Of a stretch of DNA of 64,000 nt, positions 1-8,832 are shown piece after piece. The notes below the pieces were generated by a model. That model was not told the DNA's origin and made no database searches. It saw nothing but the letters and a program-made list of their open reading frames with translations. Origin of the DNA: Fulvimarina sp039652615 (GTDB lineage Bacteria > Pseudomonadota > Alphaproteobacteria > Rhizobiales > Rhizobiaceae); NCBI RefSeq assembly GCF_039652615.1, contig NZ_JBDJAC010000005.1:1-64000 (forward strand), in the 5' to 3' direction. The number at the start of each line of letters is the position of its first letter. Within the stretch, counting starts at the first letter, position 1. The position numbers were made by a program, and so were the translations under genes.

Positions 1-662
1 GGAAGGGCTCAAAGTCCCACAGAAGCAACCGAAGAGAGGCCGGCTCTGGCTGAATGACGGATCGTGCATCCGTCTGCGACCGGAGTATCCCAACCATGTC
101 TGGTCCTATGACTTCGTGGAAAGCCGGACACATGACGGAAGGAAGTTCCGCATGCTGAATGTTATCGACGAGTTCACCCGTGAAAGCCTGGCGATCCGGA
201 TCGATCGGAAGCTGAACTCGATCAACGTCATTGATGTCCTGACGGACTTGTTCATTCTGCGTGGTCCGCCCGGACATGTGAGGTCGGACAATGGCCCGGA
301 GTTCATCGCGAAAGCGGTCAGGGAATGGATCGTCGCGGTCGGTTCGAAGACGGCGTTCATCGAGCCCGGCAATCCGTGGGAGAACGGCTATTGCGAGAGC
401 TTCAATTCCAAGCTCCGGGACGAGCTTCTGAACGGTGAGATCTTCTACTCACTCGCCGAGGCTAAAATCGTGATCGAAAGCTGGCGCCACCACTACAACA
501 CGGCACGTCCGCATTCATCGCTCGGGTACCGGCCGCCGGCTCCAGAAGCCGTTCAATGGCCGGCGCCGCTTAACGGACCGGCGTCGCCGACCACGCCAGC
601 CGTGGCGCAGAGGCCGACAATGCACTAAGATTCACCCCGGACCACCCGGTAGGGGCAGGCCA
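1..662 (+). mobile_element. IS3-family insertion sequence, right part only
   Basis: The window opens inside an IS3-type element: the reading frame of its OrfB transposase is open from position 2 and ends at 628. About 10 bases after the stop comes a GC-rich stretch (about 637-662, containing GGACCACCCGGTAGGGGCAG) that resembles the terminal inverted repeat of IS3 elements of this group. The left end and OrfA lie outside the window, so completeness cannot be judged. The element lies just 3' of the chemoreceptor gene and does not interrupt it. Confidence 0.85.
2..628 (+). CDS. IS3-family transposase OrfB, C-terminal part
   Basis: This is the integrase-type (DDE) catalytic domain of an IS3 transposase, the OrfB product that is normally joined to OrfA by a -1 frameshift. 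The frame is open at the left edge, so the gene starts before the window; an internal ATG at 116 is not the true start. The catalytic residues are visible: Asp in WSYDFV, Asp in VRSDNGPEF and Glu in YCESF, with exactly 35 residues between the second and third (the D-35-E signature). The C-terminal HHYNTARPHSSLGYRPP block is also typical of the family. The visible part has no frameshift or stop, so the copy may be active. Confidence 0.9.
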   Translation, partial: EGLKVPQKQPKRGRLWLNDGSCIRLRPEYPNHVWSYDFVESRTHDGRKFRMLNVIDEFTRESLAIRIDRKLNSINVIDVLTDLFILRGPPGHVRSDNGPEFIAKAVREWIVAVGSKTAFIEPGNPWENGYCESFNSKLRDELLNGEIFYSLAEAKIVIESWRHHYNTARPHSSLGYRPPAPEAVQWPAPLNGPASPTTPAVAQRPTMH

Positions 663-752
663 CGTCAGCTCCACGACACAGTGAGACACGATCCAAACGG
701 GCGGGCAAGCCAATGCAATCGCGATCATCTCTCATGGTTTTCGCGAAATTGG

Positions 753-778
753 CGGTGAAGCAAAGGCCTGCTTCACCG
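753..778 (-). terminator. Hairpin 3' of the chemoreceptor gene
   Basis: A 10-bp perfect inverted repeat (CGGTGAAGCA / TGCTTCACCG) with a 6-base loop lies about 20 bases beyond the stop of the chemoreceptor gene. On the minus strand it is followed by CCAATTTCGC, a weak T tract, so it may be a weak intrinsic terminator. Confidence 0.5.
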
Positions 779-797
779 ACCGATATCCGCTCCAACC

Positions 798-2984
798 TCA
801 AGCGGCGAGGTTGTAGCCGACTCGCTGGCTGCCGGACAGGATGAAACCGGCCACCTTGGCATCGAGCGTATGCGCCTGCTCGGAAAGATTGGTGGTGGCA
901 GCGGTCGACTGCTCGACCATCGCAGCGTTCTGCTGGGTGGTCATATCCATTTGAAGAATTGCCTGATTGACCTCCGCGATCGCACTCGATTGCGACTGTG
1001 CCGAGGATATCATCGCCTGCATCTCCCGATGGACCGTCTCGATCTGCTGCAGGATGGATTCGAGCGACACCCCGGTCTGTTCAGACAGAGCAACACCGTT
1101 GTCCACCTCGGTCACGGAACGGGCGGCCAGTTCCTTGATCTGCTTGGCGGCACCGACCGAGCGCTGGGCGAGTTCTCGCACTTCGCTGGCGACGACGGCG
1201 AACCCCTTGCCGCTCTCCCCGGCTCGAGCGGCTTCGACGCCGGCGTTCAGCGCCAGAAGATTGGTCTGGAAGGCAATCTCGTCGATGACGCCGACGAAGC
1301 GGGTGATCTCTTCCGAGGAGGCCGCGATGGCCCGGATCGCCGCGACAGTCTCCTTGACGACGGCATTCGAGCTTTGGGTTTCCTTCGCGGCCTTGGCGAC
1401 GATGCCTCCCGCCAACTCGGCTCGCTTCGTGCTGCTTGCCACCGTTTGAGAAACCTCGCTCAGCGCTGCCGCCGTTTGTTCCAGGGCTGCGGCCTGTTGT
1501 TCGGTGCGCCGGGAAAGATCGTCAGAGGCCATCTGCAATTCGCTGGTATTGCCACGCAGCGAACCGGACACCTCGGCAACCGCCTTCACGGCGTCGTCGA
1601 GCGAGGCGAGCGAGCGATTGAAGTTCTCGCGCAAAGGCTCGAACGTATCGGCGAACCGGGTCTTGATGCGATAGCTGAGATCGCCTTCCGAGAGGCGCTT
1701 CAACGCCGTTCCGAGCTCTTCGACGGCCAGCAGTGATGCAGCTGCGGTCTCTGCCCTTTCGGCCTCGTTCGCGGCTCTGACGCGGTCGCGCTCTGCGACC
1801 CGCGCGGCTTCCTCGTCCCGTTCCTTGATGGCGCGCTCTTCGGTCTGGACGATGATGCCGCGAACGGTCCGCGCCATTTCGCCGAGCTCATCCCGTCTCG
1901 TATCGTCGATACCGCGCATCTCCGCGCTTCCCTGCAGCAAAGCCTTCAAGCTGTCCGTCAGGGCCTGTATTGGACGCGAAATCGAGCGGGCAAGAACCAG
2001 GGTCACGGCGGCGACGACGAGCGTGAGACAGACAACGATCACAGCAAGCTTGACAAATTCAGCATAGGCCTGATTACCCAAAGCAACAGCGCTCGCTTCG
2101 ATGCGGTGGATTGTTTCTTCGGAAAGCTGTCGCATAACGTTGATACGGTTTGTTGCGATTTCAAACCACTTGGCTGCATTTTGTGTCGACAAATCCGTGT
2201 ATCGACCATTTGCAACCATCTCCCGCCGCAGGGCGATCATAGCCGTTCGCGAAGTTTCAAGTCGCCTTCGGGCGTCATCGGCTGTTTCTGGACCGACACC
2301 TTGGTAGTAGAGGTCTATCAGTGCATCCTCTTTGCCGCCCATTTCAATGAAACGGAAATATTGATCCGGCGAAAAGCGGGCGGCGCTGATCGCACCTGCG
2401 CCGAGGCCCCGTTCCTGCCCGGCAAACTCTTTGGCCTTCAAGAGCAGGGTGAAATCCGCAAGCGGCGCCGCGATCTTCATTTCGTCGATAGCGTGATGAA
2501 GGGAGACAGAAAGGGCGGTCAAACCATCAATGAGGTCGGTATAGAATTTAAAGCTTTCCGCTGCCGTAATGGTCGACGCATCGATCCGGGCCCGGATTTT
2601 CTCCATTCCGTCATGTGTCATCGGGTCTATGCGCGCCATCAGGGGCGCGGCGTATTGATCGCCGACCTTTTCGATTGCGTGCTCGGAATTCTCGAAATCC
2701 TCGTGGACTTCGTGAGTGACGACACGCGCCTTTTGCATCGCCTCACCCATCTGTGTCCCGCCGCTGCCGATGAAAGCTGCCGTCGTCCCGCGCTCGACCT
2801 GCAGCGCGTGGATGAGGTTTGCGACAATTTCGATCTCCATAGTCGCGTCACGAAGATCGTACATGTGGTGATAACGCGTCCAAGAAGCACGCAAATCCGA
2901 TTGTGCCACGAAGATGAGGAGTGCGGCGGGTATTAAAAGCGTTGCAGCCAAACGGATGCCAACGGGGATATCTCTCAGGCGCAT
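798..2984 (-). CDS. Methyl-accepting chemotaxis protein with nitrate/nitrite-sensing (NIT) domain
   Basis: Inner-membrane chemoreceptor of 728 residues that would signal to the CheA-CheW array. An N-terminal membrane segment (about residues 8-26) is followed by a periplasmic region of about 280 residues. Its start (ANLIHALQVERGTTAAFIG) is typical of the NIT sensing domain, known from nitrate/nitrite sensors. A second membrane segment lies near residues 310-333. HAMP follows (about 335-390), then a long coiled coil, then the signalling hairpin tip at about 569-609 (EIAFQTNLLALNAGVEAARA). No CheR-docking pentapeptide is seen at the C-terminus. The gene stands alone with no che genes nearby. The NIT ligand is inferred from the family. 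Confidence 0.93.
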   Translation of the reverse strand: MRLRDIPVGIRLAATLLIPAALLIFVAQSDLRASWTRYHHMYDLRDATMEIEIVANLIHALQVERGTTAAFIGSGGTQMGEAMQKARVVTHEVHEDFENSEHAIEKVGDQYAAPLMARIDPMTHDGMEKIRARIDASTITAAESFKFYTDLIDGLTALSVSLHHAIDEMKIAAPLADFTLLLKAKEFAGQERGLGAGAISAARFSPDQYFRFIEMGGKEDALIDLYYQGVGPETADDARRRLETSRTAMIALRREMVANGRYTDLSTQNAAKWFEIATNRINVMRQLSEETIHRIEASAVALGNQAYAEFVKLAVIVVCLTLVVAAVTLVLARSISRPIQALTDSLKALLQGSAEMRGIDDTRRDELGEMARTVRGIIVQTEERAIKERDEEAARVAERDRVRAANEAERAETAAASLLAVEELGTALKRLSEGDLSYRIKTRFADTFEPLRENFNRSLASLDDAVKAVAEVSGSLRGNTSELQMASDDLSRRTEQQAAALEQTAAALSEVSQTVASSTKRAELAGGIVAKAAKETQSSNAVVKETVAAIRAIAASSEEITRFVGVIDEIAFQTNLLALNAGVEAARAGESGKGFAVVASEVRELAQRSVGAAKQIKELAARSVTEVDNGVALSEQTGVSLESILQQIETVHREMQAMISSAQSQSSAIAEVNQAILQMDMTTQQNAAMVEQSTAATTNLSEQAHTLDAKVAGFILSGSQRVGYNLAA

Positions 2985-3359
2985 GGCTCACGTCCTCTTA
3001 CGCGCATAACGACTTAAACGTGTGAATTTTGAGGTTTCTAATTCGCTTTGCTTATATTTTTTATTTGTTAAAAATGCCTTATTTTATGATGGCTTTAGAT
3101 GTGGAGTTCAATTCAGAGTCGCTGACCTGCGCTGGAGACATTGGCGAAACGCCGTGCTCGAGACGGAAGAAAGGCGCGATTCTGACACAAGTTTACGACG
3201 TCGATCTTTTTTCGGCGCGTTTTGCGAGCGTCTCATAAAGGCGCAGGCGTGCAGGATTGCCGGGCGGCGACCGAAGGAGCTTTGCTTCCCGCGATGCGGG
3301 CATCAGGCTGAAATAACTGGCGGGCGTAAACTGCCGCTGCCAGCATTTGTCCGGCGTTT

Positions 3360-3427
3360 GGCTCAGGCGCCGTTCGGGCTCCCGGCGGACCTTTGAAACC
3401 GTTGGCTTCATATGCCCCTTGGTATGA
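3360..3427 (+). repeat. Intergenic palindromic repeat, family A, copy 1
   Basis: It aligns over about 68 bases, with one gap, to the copy at 20337-20403. Both have GGCTCA..CGCCG.TCGGGCT, then TGAAACCG.TGG.TTCA, then GGTAT.A. The core GAAACC-GTT-GGCTTC is a nearly perfect inverted repeat. It sits between the 5' end of the chemoreceptor gene and the 3' end of the TerB-like gene. Confidence 0.65.
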
Positions 3428-3487
3428 CAGGGCGTCCGGCTCATGCAGCCGGCTTTCTCATGAAAACACACCGCACAGACGCGTTCG

Positions 3488-3520
3488 TGAAAACCGTCAC
3501 CGCGAAGCGATCGAACGGGT
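3488..3520 (+). repeat. Intergenic repeat, family C, copy 1
   Basis: A 33-base stretch starting TGAAAACCGTCACCGCGAAG matches 25727-25759 without gaps at 28 of 33 positions by hand alignment. It lies about 60 bases beyond the family A copy. Confidence 0.55.
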
Positions 3521-3638
3521 TACCACACGCTGGAGGACGCTTCGCCTCATCTCGCGCGACTCGGTCATGAAGCCATCTGATGGATGGCCTTCTGCGTCCT
3601 CCCGAAGGTCATATTGCGGACTGTGATCCGAGGATTCA

Positions 3639-4412
3639 CTATTCCGCGCCGGCTGTCTCCCGGATCTCGTGGGCAAGTTCGGCGGGCAGTTCCAGCCGCG
3701 CGGCGAGGAGATCGAGATAGGCGCGCTCTGCCGGGTGGTCGGCGTCGATCGCCAACACCGAGACTGTATAGATTTCCATGGCGACTTCGGGGGTCTTCGC
3801 TTCGGCGGCGAGATCGTCCACCGTTTTCGGGCGGCGAAGTTCGTCCATGACGAGGGCCTTTTCGTCGCTCGCCATTTCCATGTCATCGATCTTGCCGAAG
3901 ATCGCCTTTTCCTCGTCGGCATCGATATAGCCGTCGGCCTTGGCGGCGGCGATCATAGCCGAGAGCATCAGCCGGGCGCGGTCGTCCTCCTCGCCCGATG
4001 GCATGAAGGCGGTGCCGTGGGGTTCAGGCACCTCATCGGGACTTTGTGTGGATGGAAGGCTTTGCACAGGTTCTGCGCCGGGCAGCGCGGTGGCGCCGGA
4101 TTTCGTCTGGTAATTCTGATAGGCCTTATAGGCGAGCCCCGCGACGAGCGCGGCGCCGCCAAGCTTTAGCGCGCTGCCGCCGAAGGACTTTGCGCGCTTC
4201 TTCTTGAAGAGCTGGGACGCAAGCCCGCCGACGACCGCGCTCGTCACCATGGAGCCACCCCGCCCCTGCAGCATACCGCCGACCTGATCGATCAGCGAGC
4301 CGCCCGAGCTGCCGCCCTTTGGCACGTCACCCGCGCGACAAGGATTGCGGTGGGACGACGAGCCCTGCGTCTGGCTGCCGAGGAAATCGGAGAGAAGGCG
4401 CTGGATATCCAT
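3639..4412 (-). CDS. TerB-like DUF533 (YebE-type) membrane protein
   Basis: 257 residues. The N-terminal 75 residues are Gly/Ser-rich (LIDQVGGMLQGRGG). A hydrophobic stretch at about 84-98 (LGGAALVAGLAYKAY) probably anchors the protein. The C-terminal 120 residues form an acidic helical domain of the TerB/DUF533 type (MIAAAKADGYIDADEEKAIF), which in this superfamily resembles a metal-binding EF-hand-like bundle. The function of DUF533 proteins is not established. The gene reads in the same direction as yciB and is separated from it by about 90 bases. Confidence 0.8.
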   Translation of the reverse strand: MDIQRLLSDFLGSQTQGSSSHRNPCRAGDVPKGGSSGGSLIDQVGGMLQGRGGSMVTSAVVGGLASQLFKKKRAKSFGGSALKLGGAALVAGLAYKAYQNYQTKSGATALPGAEPVQSLPSTQSPDEVPEPHGTAFMPSGEEDDRARLMLSAMIAAAKADGYIDADEEKAIFGKIDDMEMASDEKALVMDELRRPKTVDDLAAEAKTPEVAMEIYTVSVLAIDADHPAERAYLDLLAARLELPAELAHEIRETAGAE

Positions 4413-4505
4413 GGGTCGGGTCCTCGATTGGTGTATCGCTGACCCCGGATATCGAAACGACCGACGCGATTGGCAATACCGCGAGGGCAGCCGGATCGCA
4501 TGCGT

Positions 4506-5183
4506 CTACTGCTTATCCTTGCCCATCGGCTCCAGCGAATGCTTCTTGATGAGCGGGTACTGGGTCAGCATGAAGATGATGGTTATCGGCATCGTCGCCC
4601 AGACCTTGAAGCCAACCCAGAAATCGGTCGAGAAATTGCGCCAGACGACCTCATTGAGAACGGCGAGGAAGATGAAGAACAGGCCCCAGTTGAGCGTCAG
4701 CTTGCGCCAGCCCTCGGCATCCAGCTTGAACGCCTGATCGAACACATAGCCGAGAAGCGATTTGCGGAAGAAGAGGCCGCCCAGGAGAATGGCCGCGAAA
4801 AGCCCGTTGACGATGGTCGGCTTCATCTTGATGAAGGTCTCGTCCTGCAGGTAGAGGGTCAGCCCACCGAAGACGAGAACGACGATGCCCGAAACGAGGG
4901 GCATCATCGGCAGGGTTCTCTGAATGGCGTAGGAAACGGCGAGCGAGATCGCCAGCGCCGCCATGAAGAGCGCCGTCGCGATGAAGAGCGGACCGCCGAG
5001 TTCCTGAAGCACTGGAAAGGTCTTCGCCAATTGCTCGCCGCGATTGTTGGCGAAAAAGAAAACCACAAGGGGCCCCAGCTCCAGCGCGAATTTGAGGAGC
5101 GGATTCATCTCCTTCTTCGCCGGGTTGCCCGGCCCGCGTTCTATGATGCGATCGGCCATGAATGAATTCTCTTCGCTCTTCAA
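4506..5183 (-). CDS. yciB: Septation protein A / inner-membrane protein YciB
   Basis: Polytopic inner-membrane protein of the YciB/IspZ family, linked in other bacteria to septation and envelope synthesis. LLKFALELGPLVVFFFANN and the C-terminal LNEVVWRNFSTDFWVGFKVW are family landmarks, and five to six membrane segments can be drawn. Length is 225 residues from an ATG at 5183 or 217 from an ATG at 5159. The first has GGTGGTG upstream and the second AAGAGA, so the start is undecided. In many related genomes this gene follows the ccm genes and precedes ftsY. Here ccmBA are nearby, but a small unrelated gene lies between them on the other strand. Confidence 0.9.
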   Translation of the reverse strand: MKSEENSFMADRIIERGPGNPAKKEMNPLLKFALELGPLVVFFFANNRGEQLAKTFPVLQELGGPLFIATALFMAALAISLAVSYAIQRTLPMMPLVSGIVVLVFGGLTLYLQDETFIKMKPTIVNGLFAAILLGGLFFRKSLLGYVFDQAFKLDAEGWRKLTLNWGLFFIFLAVLNEVVWRNFSTDFWVGFKVWATMPITIIFMLTQYPLIKKHSLEPMGKDKQ

Positions 5184-5301
5184 TGCGTATCACCACCTCA
5201 TATCGGCGGTGTTCGCGGCATTTCGAAGTCGTTTGCAACAAATGGGCTGAATTTCGCCAAGCCCGCTTCCTATATCCTGGCCAGCGTCAAACCACACCGG
5301 C

Positions 5302-5649
5302 ATGAGCAAAGCGAGACCGATGCGAGAAATTTCCGATCACGACGATGGCTCACGCTATGGCAGAGGCCGCGTTTCCCACCGTGTGGAGCGCTTCCTCGGC
5401 GGCTCGCCGCTGGGCGTCGGCATCCGCCTCATTCTCATGTCGATCTTCGTCGGCCTGCTTCTGTCCTGGTTCGAAATCTCGCCGAGAAGCGTGGTCAACT
5501 GGTTCGTCGACACCTTCAACCGCGTCGTCAATGTCGCATTTGGCTCGATCGACAACGTCATCACCTATTTCCTGCTGGGCGCGGTGATCGTCGTACCGAT
5601 CTTCATCGTCATGCGCATTATGAAGATGGGCGGACGCGGGCGGTATTGA
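5302..5649 (+). CDS. Small integral membrane protein (DUF6460-like)
   Basis: 115 residues with a charged N-terminus and two hydrophobic segments (about residues 40-58, LGVGIRLILMSIFVGLLLSW, and 86-104, VITYFLLGAVIVVPIFIVM), ending MRIMKMGGRGRY. The pattern fits a small conserved Hyphomicrobiales membrane family (DUF6460), from memory of the family. Function is unknown. Its stop lies 4 bases from the stop of ccmB on the opposite strand, so the two genes converge with almost no spacer. Confidence 0.7.
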   Translation: MSKARPMREISDHDDGSRYGRGRVSHRVERFLGGSPLGVGIRLILMSIFVGLLLSWFEISPRSVVNWFVDTFNRVVNVAFGSIDNVITYFLLGAVIVVPIFIVMRIMKMGGRGRY

Positions 5650-5653
5650 TGGT

Positions 5654-6322
5654 TCAGTCGGCGCTGGCCCTGAGCGCGGCACCCGCAGCAACCGGGCCCA
5701 GAGTGCCGAAAAACAGTGTCAGCGCGCTGAGGATGAGGAAAGGCGAAAGGAACGGGTCGGGCTCGTTCACCGCGCCGTAGCTCGCCGAGACGCCGAAGAT
5801 CAGCACCGGGATCGCCAGCGGCAACACCAGCACCGACACGAGAAGCCCGCCGCGTGGAAGCGCGACGGCAACGGCGGCACCGACGGCACCGATAAACGTG
5901 ATGGCCGGCGTTCCGACGAGGAGCGTCAGCGTCGCCGCTGCAATGGCATCCGGCTCCATCGCCAGGAACAGGCCGAGAAACGGCGCAGCGACCACGAGCG
6001 GGAGGCCGCTCGCGGTCCAGAGCGCAGCGCATTTGGCAAACACCACCGCCACCATGGGCGTCTGACCCATGATGAGGAGGTCGAGAGTTCCGTCGTCGCG
6101 ATCGGCCTGAAACAGGCGATCGAGGGTGAGAAGCGTCGAGAGCAGCGCGCCGATCCAGAGAATCGCAGGACCGATCCGCGACAGCAAATTGAGGTCCGGG
6201 CCGATCCCGAACGGGACCGTCGCAATGACGGCGAGAAAGAAGATGACGCCGATCATCGCGCCGCCACCGCCGGAGATGGCAAGCCTCAGATCCCGGACAT
6301 AAAGGGCCGAAAGCGATCTCAC
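5654..6322 (-). CDS. ccmB: Heme exporter membrane subunit CcmB
   Basis: 222 residues with six predicted membrane segments and no ATPase motif. Its start overlaps the stop of ccmA by 4 bases (6319-6322), so the two are translationally coupled. CcmA and CcmB are components of the System I cytochrome c maturation transporter, which frees holo-CcmE from CcmC. The usual followers ccmC, ccmD and ccmG are not downstream; a convergent gene comes immediately next. They may be elsewhere on the chromosome. Confidence 0.92.
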   Translation of the reverse strand: MRSLSALYVRDLRLAISGGGGAMIGVIFFLAVIATVPFGIGPDLNLLSRIGPAILWIGALLSTLLTLDRLFQADRDDGTLDLLIMGQTPMVAVVFAKCAALWTASGLPLVVAAPFLGLFLAMEPDAIAAATLTLLVGTPAITFIGAVGAAVAVALPRGGLLVSVLVLPLAIPVLIFGVSASYGAVNEPDPFLSPFLILSALTLFFGTLGPVAAGAALRASAD

Positions 6323-7017
6323 AGCCAGCCCTCCGCTTCGGCGAGTTCGTCCTCGCTCAGCATGGCGGAGGGAGCTGGCAGCGCCTTGCTTGATGTCTTT
6401 GCGAGATCGAGACGCTTGGCACTTTCAAGACCGAGCGGCTGATGGGTAGCCGCGATGACGACGCCGCCCGCCGCGAGATACCGCTCCATCAGCCTGCCGA
6501 AGAGAACCTGCGCTTCGGCGTCGAGCGCAGCGGTCGGCTCGTCGAGCACCCAGACATCGCGCGGTGCGACGAGGAGGCGCGCGAGCGAGGCGCGGCGCTG
6601 CTGGCCGGCGGAGAGATAGCCGAACGGAAGCGCGCTCAGATCCGGAAGGCCGACGGCCGAGAGCGCCTCCGCATTTTCGACACCATCGCCTGCGAGCCGC
6701 AGGGTCTTGCGCCAGAAATCGAGATTGCGGCCGACGGAAATGCCGGGCTTCATGGCATTGCGGTGGCCGACATAATGGGCGATCTCGGCGATCGAGCGGG
6801 CGTCCTCGCCATCCGCGGCCAGCGCGCCCTCAAGATGGATGCGGCCGCTCAAGGGATGAAGAAGGCCTGCGAGCGTGCGCAGGAGCGTCGATTTCCCCGC
6901 GCCGTTGGGACCCGTGACGACAAGCCCCTCGCCTGCCGAGAGCGAAAAGTCCAGCGGACCGGCGGCAACCGTCCGGCCGCGCCCGACACTCAGCGCTTCC
7001 GCCGCGATCGTCAGCAT
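6319..7017 (-). CDS. ccmA: Heme exporter ATP-binding protein CcmA
   Basis: 232-residue ABC ATPase. Walker A GPNGAGKST is near residue 37, the signature LSAGQQRR near residue 138 and Walker B VWVLDEPTAALD near residue 158. The switch histidine is in AATHQP. Its nearest context is ccmB, which it overlaps by 4 bases; lnt ends 42 bases upstream on the same strand. The protein powers the CcmAB step of cytochrome c biogenesis. Confidence 0.94.
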   Translation of the reverse strand: MLTIAAEALSVGRGRTVAAGPLDFSLSAGEGLVVTGPNGAGKSTLLRTLAGLLHPLSGRIHLEGALAADGEDARSIAEIAHYVGHRNAMKPGISVGRNLDFWRKTLRLAGDGVENAEALSAVGLPDLSALPFGYLSAGQQRRASLARLLVAPRDVWVLDEPTAALDAEAQVLFGRLMERYLAAGGVVIAATHQPLGLESAKRLDLAKTSSKALPAPSAMLSEDELAEAEGWL

Positions 7018-7059
7018 GAAAGTATCGTCAAAACGTCCCGCCCTTCATGGACAGAGGGA

Positions 7060-8715
7060 TTAGCGTCTTCCGAGGCGCAGGGCCAGTCTGGCGCCGAGAG
7101 AAACGCCTGCGAAGACGAGAAGCAGCACGAAGAAAATGCGGTCGCCATAGGTCCGGTAGATCGTGACGACCGTCTCCGCGGGCAGGCTGGCGACGAGATT
7201 GCCGGTGACGCCAAGGCCAAGGCCTCCGATTTCGCGCCCGAATGCGTCCGTCACGACGGAGATGCCTGTGTTGGCGCTTCTCACCAGCGGCAAGCCAAGC
7301 GCGACGGCCGTCACATTCGCCATGCGCAGATGCTGGTAGGGACCGGGCGTGTCGCCGTACCAGGCGTCGTTCGTGACGTTCAGAATGAAGCCGGGTGCCG
7401 GCTCGCCGACCTTGATTTCCGACGGGAAGATGATCTCGTAACAGATGAGCGGCAGATAGGGTGGCGCGTCCTCCAGCGGCACCGGCTCCAGCATGGGGCC
7501 TGCGGAAAAGCCGCCCGGCATGTTGACCAGGTTCGAGATGCCCCAGGATTCCAGAAGATCCTGAAAGGGAAGATATTCGCCGAAGGGAACGAGGTGCACC
7601 TTGTCGCTGGCGTTCTTTATCGTCCCCTCGTCGTCGATGACGTAGATCGTGTTGTAGACGCGCTGCCGGCCCTCTTCCGAGCGATCGACGCGGGCAGCGC
7701 CCGCGATCAGCGTTTCGCCGGCCGAAAGCGTATCGGCGAGACGGGAGATCGCGTCCGGCCGGTCGGTCAGCACGAAGGGGAAGGCCGTTTCGGGCCAGAT
7801 GATCAGGCGGCGCGGCGCATTTTCCTGGCCGGCACCCCTCCCCTCGGGCGATCCGGGCGACGCCTCCTTCGACAGCGTCAGATCGATCAGCTTGTCGAAA
7901 TTCTTCTCGGCGATCTCCGGGTCCCATTTGAGACTCTGGAGAATGTTCGGCTGGACGAGCTGAAGCGCGACGGTCTGGTTGAACGTGGTCGCATTGGTCT
8001 CGAGCCGCCAGATGCCGTAGCCGAGATCTGAGATGAGGATGAGGACGGCGAGCGCGACGACCGGCAAGCGGCCGCGACGATCCACGAGAACAGCCGGCGC
8101 GGAGAAGACGAGAACGGCAAGAACGGTGAGGCCGCCAACGCCGATCACGCTGACGCTTTGCATCAGGACGGCATGGCTAGCCGCCATGTAGCCGATCTCG
8201 TTCCACGGAAAGCCGGTGAGGATGAAGGAGCGCAGCCACTCGGCAAAGCCGAACGAGGCGGCAAGACCAAGAATGCGCCAGGCCGAATCCGACCAGAACA
8301 GGCGTGACAGGACCGCCGCGAGGCCGAAGAAGATAGCCAGCACCGCCGGCAGGCCGAGAACGGCGAGCGGCAAAAACCAGATAAAGCTGCCCGCATCCAC
8401 CAGGAGCGCTGCGCCGAGCCACCAGAGGCCGGAAACGAAATAGCCGAAGCCGAAGAGCCAGCCGATCATGAAAGGCTGGCCGAGACGGCGGATGCGTCCG
8501 GCCTCGACATCGACGCCAACGCCATCCAGCAGCCAGACAAGAACCGGAAAGGCGATGAAACCGGCGAAGGGAAAGTCCAGCGGCGCAAGCGCGGCTGTCG
8601 CGGTGGCACCGGCAAGGAGCGCGATCAGCGCGCGGCGCCAGCCGGACGCGAGGATCAATCGGCCTGCCAGACGGTCGAACAGCGACCGCCTCTCCATGAC
8701 GCCGGCACTAGCCAA
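7060..8715 (-). CDS. lnt: Apolipoprotein N-acyltransferase
   Basis: Inner-membrane enzyme that adds the third acyl chain to the N-terminal cysteine of lipoproteins. It has about six N-terminal membrane segments, then a periplasmic nitrilase-fold domain with the catalytic triad: Glu in IIWPETAFPF, Lys in KVHLVPFGEYLP and Cys in PLICYEIIFP. A final C-terminal membrane segment is present. The TTG at 8715 has a good Shine-Dalgarno (AGGTGA, 6-base spacing); the ATG at 8697 has none, so I prefer TTG. Lipoprotein substrates visible in this window include the Omp10 and SleB-type proteins. Confidence 0.95.
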   Translation of the reverse strand: MASAGVMERRSLFDRLAGRLILASGWRRALIALLAGATATAALAPLDFPFAGFIAFPVLVWLLDGVGVDVEAGRIRRLGQPFMIGWLFGFGYFVSGLWWLGAALLVDAGSFIWFLPLAVLGLPAVLAIFFGLAAVLSRLFWSDSAWRILGLAASFGFAEWLRSFILTGFPWNEIGYMAASHAVLMQSVSVIGVGGLTVLAVLVFSAPAVLVDRRGRLPVVALAVLILISDLGYGIWRLETNATTFNQTVALQLVQPNILQSLKWDPEIAEKNFDKLIDLTLSKEASPGSPEGRGAGQENAPRRLIIWPETAFPFVLTDRPDAISRLADTLSAGETLIAGAARVDRSEEGRQRVYNTIYVIDDEGTIKNASDKVHLVPFGEYLPFQDLLESWGISNLVNMPGGFSAGPMLEPVPLEDAPPYLPLICYEIIFPSEIKVGEPAPGFILNVTNDAWYGDTPGPYQHLRMANVTAVALGLPLVRSANTGISVVTDAFGREIGGLGLGVTGNLVASLPAETVVTIYRTYGDRIFFVLLLVFAGVSLGARLALRLGRR

Positions 8716-8832
8716 GTTCTATCACCTAGGATGATCCGCTTCGCTTAAAGGGTCCGAGCCATGGCACGAATCGCCATGGTCGGATCGTTTTTAAGCCGCC
8801 GGGCTTTTGCGAAACAAGCTGGGCGACATCGA

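Larger units (their letters stand above)
2985..3638. other. Intergenic region of about 650 bp with two repeat elements
   Basis: I find no convincing gene here. The first 100 bases are AT-rich (the run at about 3055-3090 is rich in TTTATTT) and probably hold the promoter of the chemoreceptor. The rest is GC-rich and contains a copy of repeat family A (3360-3427) and one of family C (3488-3520). Short open frames at 3022-3396 and 3029-3238 have no recognisable protein features. Confidence 0.6.

Noticed and set aside
3022..3396. 124-codon frame between the chemoreceptor and the TerB-like gene
   Set aside because: Starts in AT-rich promoter DNA and runs into the family A repeat; no ribosome-binding site and no family.
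6442..8031. A 529-codon open frame on the plus strand across ccmA and lnt
   Set aside because: Both ccmA and lnt are certain on the minus strand; the frame is an artefact of high GC and its product has no domain features.
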